Shown here in pieces: positions 56,246-64,000 of a stretch of 64,000 bases of DNA. The translations under genes and the position numbers were made by a program. Under the pieces are notes generated by a model that worked only from the letters and a program-made list of their open reading frames with translations, was not told the DNA's origin and ran no database searches. Source of the stretch: Perkinsus marinus ATCC 50983 (taxonomy: Eukaryota > Perkinsozoa > Perkinsida > Perkinsidae); contig NW_003214267.1 in assembly GCF_000006405.1 (NCBI RefSeq), positions 135,820 to 199,819 of the forward strand. Direction: 5' to 3'. Each line of letters begins with the position of its first letter. Position 1 is the first letter of the stretch.

Positions 56246-56735
56246 ATGGACTCTACCCTATGGCTACACGCCTGGGAGTCCCCAGCGGCCGACTTCGTAT
56301 CGTACACTTCCCAAATGTGTAGTGTCGTCAGTCTCGGCCAACTTCAGCAAAACTACCAACATCCCTTAGGTATGGCAGATATCGATGGCACAAAGGAGGG
56401 TCGTCTTGTTATGGTTGATAGGAGAAAACGAATCCGAGTCTATCAAGGTGAGCTACAGGATTCGTCGATGGTGTGGTATCAATATATATACGTGTATTTC
56501 CACATTAGTGTTGTTAACGGCTAGTAATTTCCCCATTGAGATAACACCATACTGGATATAATAGCAAAGGAATGCCTTAGAAGGCAGCAGCCTGATTACA
56601 CTCAATCGATGTAGACTATCTACATCATAAGCTCAGCTGAGAGCTTCCTTCACCCGAGAGAGACACATTGTGTGCTACGGGGAATTGGGACAGTGATAAT
56701 GATGATGCAATAGCATTCTCCATTCCTCATTTTTC
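54771..56735 (+). repeat. Dispersed repeat of about 210 bp, three direct copies
   Basis: Copies at about 54778-54985, 55087-55230 (shorter) and 56527-56735 share CCATTGAGATAACACCATAC, GGAATGCCTTAGAAGGCAGC and GCTTCCTTCACCCGAGAGAG. The second directly follows a GTGAGA donor, and the third lies in the first large BBS1 intron. No inverted ends are seen. Confidence 0.85.
55731..55851 (+). mobile_element. Family-2 MITE
   Basis: CACTGAAGTTTCACAATCCG at the left and AGGGTGAAACTCCGCTC at the right; the interior GGTGAAAAACGCGATATTCG is intact. Confidence 0.8.
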
Positions 56736-59700
56736 TGTCATCGAGGAACATCCTTGTACTCCATGAAAGGAAGTGAAAATTTCCAGGCGTGGTACTCCTT
56801 GTTCGAGCATAAGAATTCTACTTGAATAACGTCACCCAAACTACACAGGCACAGTTCTGGAAAATATGCGCATAGTCGATCACATGCGTTGCCGACAATA
56901 TGAAGATTCTGGGGAAACTTTGGCAAATTTCTTGTTGGTTTCTCAACACTTGTAATTGACCTTTATAACTAGTGAGGAAACTGCCGAGCTCAAACGAGGG
57001 ACGCGAACCAAACAGTTATGCATATCTAGATATTCCACAAGGCTTTCTTCAATTTGAGACCAATACGACTATAGACTACGGAACGCTTCTACTCCCCAAA
57101 ATACGATATTACTCAAAGTTGACTTTCGAACTCCCCAAAATTGAAGGCTAAGTTGAAAACACTACTTCGCATAACGGTTTGGTTTACACTGTATATTACT
57201 CCAACACTGCAAGCTCATCTCCTTTCCAAATCTAAAGGTCTAGGTGATCTACTTGTTTGCTCGACTTGAGCGTAGCCAAAACTAACGTCTTTACTTGAAG
57301 TCGGTATGTTTTTAAAAAGACGAGCTATTTTGTGTAATTTTTGGGTAATAAAAAGGCAATAGAAAATGATATTTTCCCAAAAGAAGCGAGTAAATAATTG
57401 AAAAATTTCGATTAATTTTTTCAAGTCTCTAACACGTACGCCTAACGAGTAAGATTTTACGCCTAGCGACATCCATGCGCTCGAAAATTGACCAGGCACG
57501 AAGATAATCTCCGAACAGCTTTTGCCGGCGACCCCAACAGCCGTACAGTCGTTCTACCACTCCTCGACCACATCCAAGGACATAGTCCCATGTAGACACG
57601 AACCCTCGACTTCAACGGCTGCTAGTACACCTCTCAGGTATCGCGGTGGCATCTGGACCAGACCTATACGTGTATTGGAAACTCAAACCTCATCTAAAAG
57701 TGACAACATGAAGATGGGGAAAATTCCATCCTTCTTTGTTCTGTCTATTCTGAAACGATGTGTGAATAGGTCCTATTGAATTTCCTATTGAAGTGAATAG
57801 TGAATTGACTATTCCTATTCAATAGGAATAGTCTGTCTCAGTGTGGGAAAATATGCACTATGTCAACGGCGTGTGTCGGTGACAATACAACAATTCTGAG
57901 AAAATTTGGGTGAATTCTTGTTGGTTTCTGAACACTTCTACCCGAACTCGTACACAAACTTTGAAAGTTAGTGAGAAACCTCTAGGCTCAGCTGAGAGAA
58001 GCAAACACATATTCTAACACTGGTCTGTTTACTGTCAGTTCTCTCTTCCAGCAATCGGAGGAAATGCTGAAGAACTGTCAATCTGGCAGGTGGGCGATTC
58101 ACCACTCCGAATAGTCCTCCCACTAAAAATTATTGTTCTGCTACTGATAACTTATCAATGGTGAGGAATACCTCAAAAATTCATCGTATAATTCATATCG
58201 TATACGTGGAAACTCAGAGGTATGGAGTTTTCAAGTATATGATAGCATTTTCGAGCTTAGTTGTGGACGAAACGCGAACTTAGTTTCAACGTACTATGAT
58301 AGCGTCACATTGACCGTATTATAATAGCGTCACCTTGACCGTATCATGACAGCGTCACATTGACCATATTATAATAGCGTCACATCAACCGTATCATGAT
58401 AGCGTCACATTGACCGTATCATGATAGCGTCACATTGACCGTATCATGATAGCGTCACATTGACCGTATCATGATAGCGTCACCTTGACCGTATTATAAT
58501 AGCGTCACATTGACCGTATCATGATAGCGTCACATTGACCGTATCATGATAGCGTCACCTTGACCGTATTATAATAGCGTCACATTGACCGTATCATGAT
58601 AGCGTCACATTGACCGTATCATGATAGCGTCACCTTGACCGTATCATGATAGCGTCACCTTGACCGTATTATAATAGCGTCACATTGACCGTATTATAAT
58701 AGCGTCACATTGACCGTATCATGATAGCGTCACATTGACCGTATCATGATAGCGTCACCTTGACCGTATTATAATAGCGTCATATTGACCGTATTATAAT
58801 AACGTCGCGTTGACAATCAGATTTGTGTAACTCTCTCTCTGCAAAATTCTCTAACGCAATTTTCATCATACCGAGGAGTATACAGGCAGCATCTGATGAG
58901 CTGTTCAGGATTTCCGTTTGGCCGCCTCGAAGTGTCAGCGAGCGGATAGATACGAAATTGAGGAAAGTGGCTTGGCCTTCACAGATGAAGATCCGAATGC
59001 TCCTGACAGGTGAGTAATGTTTCATTCTGGAAATTTTGGGAGAAAGTGATTATGTCATTGACATAACAACATATATATAGGAAATTTTGGAGAAATTATT
59101 GTTGGTTTCTGTATACTTCTATCCGAATTTGTATGTAACCTTCTATAATTAGTGAGAAAACTCCAAAAAGAAAGCGATCATATATCCCAACACTGGTCTT
59201 ACGCAATTAGCAGTTGCGTGTGTGGGAGAGATGCACATGGTCAACTACATGTCTATTCTGAGGAAAATATGGGAAGTTCTCATGGTTTTCTGTACATAGT
59301 TTGTATGTAATTTCGTATAGTTAGTGAGGAAACTTCTGGACTCAGCCGAGGAAAGCGAACATTTTTTCCGACACTGGAGTTTCACCCGTTTTACATGAAG
59401 TGGCGTAAAACTCCGTGAAAAGCGCGATATTTGCGCCTTGCAGTAGTCGTGAAATATGTTTTCCACTAGTGTTTTTCATATTACCGGTGAAACTCCACTG
59501 AGCAGTGATATTCTGTTATCATCATTGTTGCGGAAAAATATCATGCTCGGAGATTTCTATCAGCCCGCGTCTGCCCGCGGATCTTGACGTCGCATTGTAT
59601 ATGAGCAAACTGGTAGAACTGCGCGAATCCGGCAAGTAGGATCCGCTCTGGGTATGTCTAGGATGAATTATCGACATACTCAGAGATCTATCCTTCCGGG

Positions 59701-62700
59701 CGCAGGACGTGCTGGCAGCCGCGGAGAATCCGAGGCTGATGAATACTATGCTGATAGAAATATTGCAGGTAAGATGATGAGTTCCACACACTCGCCGATG
59801 GTAGAAATACGTCGTACCAATGAGGACTCCTTATGAGTACGTGTATGATCTGCTACTACTAACTACGCGTCGAGGAGTAGTAGTCGTAGATGGTACACTA
59901 TCTGAAGTGTGAAGCAGTTTAATTTTTTCAAAACATGTTCGTTGTGGTGAGAGATTCTCTGTGATTTTCCTGAGACAACTATATGTAGAAATGTGCGTAT
60001 CGTCAAGACGAATAGTGATGTTAATTCCACTGAATTGGGATATAACATTTGTATCAACTGTGCGTGCGTGCAATACTACCGAAGATTATGCTCTGATGGA
60101 GTGGTTTACCACAGTATCGCGTCTTACGTAATGCCGCGGATCGGCTAAAACGTAGTACACGCACGCACAGTTGGTGAAAATGCTATATCCCAAAATTTTC
60201 GCCTATAATGAGATACAGTGATAGACCGCTTCCTTACTCAGGGAATCATCCAGGAACTCATAATGTTCCCGGGGGGGACTCTCCACATGGCTAGGAACAA
60301 ATTCTTCAATCAGTTTCCAATATAAATGTCATGATCACATTATGAATACTTTTTCCAATGTATTATCAAAACCTGCGGAACGTTATTTCTCAAAGCTACA
60401 TGGGACCTTGTCCTTGATTCAGACTGATCCAGCCAGTGACGTAGCGGAGCTCCGAAAGACGCAAACTATAACGTGTCTCAATGTGAGCTGCTGTTACTTC
60501 ATCTCGCCTATTGAGATGATCCTACCATAGGCGTTAAAGAAGAGCTCAAAATCGACTACGTTCATGTTGGTAACCGCCTGCGAGTCGGGCGCAGTGTTTT
60601 TACTCAACTCTGAACTAACTGGAATAGTCGCTGAAGTAAAATATGGAAATGCTCAACTTGATTTGAAGTGTCGTCGTATCAAGATCGATTTGCCCGAAGG
60701 GGCTGTGCCGGCGTTCATGACTGTGAGTGGTGACTTTGATGTCGAATACCGAATCATCATCGCCACTCGGACGGGGAGAATATATTCTATTAAAAACGGA
60801 CAAGTAAGCGGCGATGATTCTTCAACCGTTGGCAGAAGCAGGTTGATCCCTTGAGCTCTCTCGAGCGTCACAGGATCTCCCTCATATTCCATCTTCACAA
60901 CACCATCGCTCAAATTCTACCAGGGAGGATGCGACGGACAATGATTGGTTTCATATTATTACTTTTTGGAAAATATACCTAGAAACTTTTTGAAAGATCC
61001 GACTAAGTCATAATAGGAACTATGTGTTGTAGAAAAATATTCATAGCATTTGTTGAACAACTTCCTCGCGAGGATGCGTGAGAATTTGATATTTTATGGC
61101 TCATCAGCTAAGGTGTCGGGTTACTTCTCGAATTATGAACACAACTCTGAATGTTCACAAACAATGTGGAAATATGATGATGTTGTGATGCAGATTTTGG
61201 GTACAAGGATCAGTGTGGAATCAATGCCAGTGGGGTTGGTGACGATCAATAAAATGATCTACATTGGATGTAGGGCAATTTCCCTCGTAAAGAATCACAA
61301 TCAGTTGAGAAGTGATATTGTTAACGCTAGCCTAGGAAGTTGTGACGATCTATGCACACAGTGAATGGAAGCAGTAACAGAGTATATCTCAGCTGAGTTC
61401 GGGAGTTTTCTCAGTTATTACGTAAGAATTCGGGTAGAAGTGTGCGAAAATCAATACTCAAATTTTCCCATTGTCATCGACACACATGTGCATGTTTTCG
61501 AGGATATTTTCGGATGATTGCGACTTATGTGGAGAAGTGTTTTTTGTTTTGAAGGTATGAACTTCAGACTGCACTGTTACCATCTGAAGGGTAAGAAGAT
61601 GTACACTTTGGTTATGCCAAGCCCAATACTCACCATGAAGGAGTTCAGCTGGGAGGCGACGGGAACAAGTAACTGTGAATAGTCGTTTCTAGAATATGTG
61701 AAGTATTATAAAATCATAGGGAACCGCAGTTTACAGCATTTTCAGGTGAAATTATTATCACTTTCCATTATTATTTTCCACCGACAAGTTGAATTTTTCG
61801 CCGTTTGGTTGAATTACTGGAGTAAAATAAACCGGGTAAATTTTTCTCGGCATTGTAATAAATTTATAGATGAAATGTTGACGATAAAAGTAAGAAATCA
61901 AGCAAATGAGTAAAAAATCTACATTGTCGGTAAAAATCAACTTGACCTGGAAATGCTGTACTTTTCACACTACTGTAGTGGAGTTTTCACCCTAGTGATT
62001 TGGAAACAGTAGTGAGAAACATATTCCACAACTACTGCATAGCGCGAATATCACGTTCTTCAACGAGTATCACGCCACTCCATGTAAAACGGGTGAAACT
62101 CCAATGTACTATTCATTTTATTTGTGTGAAACTCCATCATTGACAATCGCTGTCCTCAGTACTTAGCCCTACTGCTAACGTATTATCTACTTGGATTTTC
62201 CGATACTTAAATACTCCGATTTCCGTCAACATTTATGTTCCTTTTCTCCCAGCGTAGTAATCGCCTATCAGTTAGCTCCTTGTATTAAGACGTACTGAGT
62301 GAGGGTAAAACGTTGTGTATCACGGCGACGAATAGAAAGTATGACATTTTTAGGTCGAATAAGTTCATCACCGACAAGTTTAATTTTTCACCTGTTTGGT
62401 TGATGTTTTTTTTACCTCTTTTGCTATCATTTTACCCCGGGTTTCGATAGAATGCTAAGGAGATTTTCTATTTGAGAGTTTAGGAGTTCAATCCAACTAA
62501 GGATGCACGCAATGATGAAGTGCATTAAGGAGTAAAAAGTTGCTGTTGGTGAAAAATTAATTTCACCTGAAAATGCTGCAGACGACTCATGTTATGTTTG
62601 CTGTTTTTTAGTGAAAGTGCTGGCTATCGCCCTACGTAATGGTGCAATACGTATTTACAACGGAAAGCATCTTGTGAGTTTAAAAGGCTATTCTTGTCCG

Positions 62701-63180
62701 CTTTCCTCAGCTAAATTCAAGAGTTCATACGAATTCGAGTAGAAATACGCAGAAAGCAAAGAAGATTCACTAAATTTCCCTACAATGTAGTTGACCATGT
62801 GCATATTTTCCGACACTGGTGTATGTACATGCATACGGTATTAGATCAGCAGTGTGGAAATATATGCACTTGGTAAAAAAATGCCAGGTGTTGGTGGATA
62901 AATTCTGATAAAATTTTGGAAAATTGTCGTTGGATTTCGTACACTTCTACCCAAAATTATGTGTGGATTTTCATAATGAAGTGAGGAAACTTACGAGCTC
63001 AGTTGAGGAAAGCAAACATATATTCCCACACTATAGGTGAGTACGATAGGCCTACAGGGGGGACATATGATCACTGGTATATGTCCGGGTTCTTATGCTC
63101 GAGAAGATGCCACTATGGCGATATCAACTAAAGCGGGCGCTGTTATTTTGAAAATTCTTCAGAGTGAGTTCACCCGTTCA
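56246..63180 (+). CDS. BBS1: BBSome subunit BBS1 (C-terminal part not resolved)
   Basis: A beta-propeller subunit of the BBSome coat that moves membrane cargo in cilia and flagella. Recognised pieces: ATG at 56246 with ADFVSYTSQMC, spliced over 51 nt to MADIDGTKEGRLVMVD (to 56446); LLPATPTAVQSFYHSS at about 57509; GGNAEELSIWQ at about 58054; VAELRKTQTITCLNV ending at 60482; VTACESGAVFLLNSELTG and TVSGDFDVEYRIIIATRTGR at 60570-60806; ESMPVGLVTINKMIYIG at 61214-61270; YHLKGKKMYTLVMPSPILTM at about 61556-61668; ALRNGAIRIYNGKHL at 62625-62670; and YAREDATMAISTKAGAVILK at 63095-63160. These follow BBS1 order. The last domain is missing here and may lie beyond the window. Introns are large and repeat-filled, unlike other genes here. 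Confidence 0.8.
56860..57010 (+). mobile_element. Family-1 MITE, degraded right end, in a BBS1 intron
   Basis: GGAAAATATGCGCATAGTCG, CACATGCGTTGCCGACAATA and GAGCTCAAACGAGGGACGCG. It lies in the intron after the exon ending at 56446. Confidence 0.7.
57839..58022 (+). mobile_element. Family-1 MITE with 8-bp target duplication, in a BBS1 intron
   Basis: A 184-bp full-length copy, CAGTGTGGGAAAATATGCAC to TTCTAACACTG, flanked by GTCTGTCT (57831-57838) and GTCTGTTT (58023-58030). Its right end is about 30 bp from the next inferred acceptor. Confidence 0.9.
58302..58815. repeat. 25-bp minisatellite, about 20 copies, in a BBS1 intron
   Basis: Unit CATGATAGCGTCACATTGAC plus CGTAT. Two alternating sites vary: CATGAT or TATAAT, and CACATT or CACCTT. 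Variants are interspersed in recurring runs, pointing to expansion in blocks of several units. Confidence 0.95.
59085..59373 (+). mobile_element. Two adjacent family-1 MITEs in a BBS1 intron
   Basis: First copy about 59085-59195 lacks its left third (starts GGAAATTTTGGAGAAATTAT, ends ATCCCAACACTG). Second copy about 59218-59373 (TGTGGGAGAGATGCACATGG to TTTCCGACACTG) is directly followed by a family-2 MITE. Confidence 0.8.
59379..59500 (+). mobile_element. Family-2 MITE abutting a family-1 copy
   Basis: CACTGGAGTTTCACCCG to GGTGAAACTCCACTG with all inner blocks. The two MITE types are within about 6 bp of each other and share the CACTG junction. Confidence 0.85.
61385..61500 (-). mobile_element. 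Family-1 MITE, partial, in a BBS1 intron
   Basis: The plus strand shows CAGCTGAGTTCGGGAGTTTT, GAATTCGGGTAGAAGTGTGC and the left-end block ACACATGTGCATGTTTTCG in reverse orientation. Confidence 0.7.
61976..62105 (-). mobile_element. Family-2 MITE in a BBS1 intron
   Basis: AGTGGAGTTTTCACCCTAGT to ACGGGTGAAACTCCAATG; reverse orientation relative to the 40.6-kb copy. Confidence 0.85.
62695..63033. mobile_element. Two family-1 MITEs in opposite orientation in a BBS1 intron
   Basis: About 62695-62818 is in reverse orientation (CTTTCCTCAGCTAAATTCAA to TATTTTCCGACACTG). About 62854-63036 is forward (CAGTGTGGAAATATATGCAC to TTCCCACACTA). The second is flanked by TAGATCAG and TAGGTGAG, six of eight alike. 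Confidence 0.8.
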
Positions 63181-64000
63181 ACGTGAAGTGGAGTAATACT
63201 CCATGGAAATTATAAGGCGTATATATTTTCAAAACCGATAATACATTTTTTTCGCGAAGTGACTTGCGGAGCGAGCGGAACATATATTGTCACTTACATT
63301 TTCTACTAAGGAAAAATATTCTGTTATATTCTTCGAGTTACTTAGAAATTCGTATGACTAGGAGAGCTCATGATCTCGCTCGCTCTCATATATCAATAAC
63401 GGTGCCGAGTATGACCGGTTCACCCTGCAATATTAAAATTCATCACTGAAGTTTCACCCGGTTCACGTGAAGTGTCGTAAAACTCGGTGAAAAACGCGAA
63501 ATTCGCGCTATGCAGTAGTCGTGAAATATGTTTTTCATGCCACCGGGGTGAAACTCCACTGAATCTAAGCTTTACTGAAGTTTCGCTAACGTCCAAATCT
63601 TTTTTAATTAAACGATGAAGTTTCAGCAGTGATATGAAAAAAACACTAGTGAAAAACATATTCCACAATGAGGCCTTCGAGACGAATAAACGGGGTTCGG
63701 AGTATTTGTAACGGTCGTGGGTTCGGTCCCCGGCACGGTCTTTTTTCTAGCATTTTTCGCACCAGTTTTGATCAACACACGGCATAGGTTGGCGTAAATA
63801 GCAATTTCATGCTTTTTGCAAGACATATGAGCTATGATCTACCGAGCGATATGTGCCTTGAGAGCTCAACTGGTGTAGTCGTTGAGAGATAATTTAACGC
63901 ACGCACGCACGGAAAATCCGGAATGGGACGTTTTCTCCCTTTGAAAAACGTTGTATCGAGTTCGTTATTTCATCATATCAGGGGACGCTAAGTTGAATGT
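63181..64000. other. Window end: family-2 MITEs and a T-arm-like fragment
   Basis: A family-2 copy at 63446-63562 (CACTGAAGTTTCACCCGG to GGGTGAAACTCCACTG) is preceded by a left-end fragment at about 63165-63215 and followed by a right-end fragment at about 63628-63670. A T-arm/box-B-like CGTGGGTTCGGTCCCCGGCA lies at 63707-63735. No further BBS1 exon could be recognised. Confidence 0.6.

Noticed and set aside
58302-58815. Possible CRISPR array or centromere satellite
   Set aside because: There are no spacers, only about 20 units, and the array lies within an intron of a recognised gene.
58823-59017. Exon of BBS1 reading IPRSIQAASDELFRISVWPP before a GTGAGT donor
   Set aside because: Two frames look equally open and neither aligns with the expected BBS1 region, so it was left out of the stated motifs.

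Overview
This is eukaryotic nuclear DNA from a compact, intron-rich protist genome. Coding exons are short, and most introns are 40-70 nt with GT...AG ends. Genes lie on both strands. The gaps and the larger introns are full of short inverted-repeat elements. A BBS1 gene implies a cilium or flagellum. The overall style suggests an alveolate such as Perkinsus, but that is inference from gene style and remembered resemblance, not something a search has shown. Two 100-N assembly gaps (21851-21950, 53182-53281) interrupt the window.

Layout. 115-2734 (+): ceramide synthase (LAG1/TLC). 3.3-4.5 kb and 6.1-7.9 kb: candidate DNA-element relics. 5076-5990 (-): Q-rich coiled-coil protein. 9.1-10.4 kb: a 797-bp tandem duplication carrying two tRNA-Lys genes. 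11.1-14.1 kb (-): a small coiled-coil protein and a cluster of small putative secreted, single-pass proteins. 15 kb: reverse transcriptase relic. 17.4 kb: 22-bp minisatellite. 18.9-22.7 kb (-): F-box/JmjC dioxygenase, cut by gap 1. 23.4-25.1 kb (-): NAP/SET histone chaperone. 26.4-28.2 kb: inverted-repeat element and a hAT-like transposase relic. 29.1-30.3 kb (+): GAR1. 31.4-32.3 kb (+): unknown exons plus tRNA-Glu. 33.8-36.2 kb (+): two RpiB-family sugar-phosphate isomerase paralogs. 36.4-37.6 kb (-): carbonyl-reductase-like SDR. 38.7-39.2 kb (-): ribosomal protein L26. 41.9 kb (-): tRNA-Asp. 44.8 kb (+): tRNA-Lys. 45.4-49.5 kb (-): six-TM class III nucleotidyl cyclase with adenylyl-type specificity residues. 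51.4-53.6 kb (-): unidentified gene spanning gap 2. 56.2-63.2 kb (+): BBS1, with a 25-bp minisatellite and many inverted-repeat elements in its introns.

The genes are housekeeping and do not form one pathway: translation (L26, tRNAs), ribosome and RNA modification (GAR1), chromatin (NAP, JmjC), sphingolipid synthesis, pentose phosphate metabolism, signalling (cyclase) and cilium trafficking (BBS1). The most unusual features are the repeats. At least two MITE-like families are present. Family 1 has about 25 copies, hAT-like CAGTG ends and 8-bp near-identical flanks at two copies. Family 2 has about 10 copies with TGGAGTTTCAC ends. There is also a set of tRNA-like sequences. In the cyclase gene an antisense tRNA-like sequence coincides exactly with a 65-nt intron, and similar GTGG...TAG antisense tRNA-like blocks sit in or next to other genes.

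Splice sites were chosen by eye from GT/AG, reading frame and family resemblance. None was tested with transcripts.
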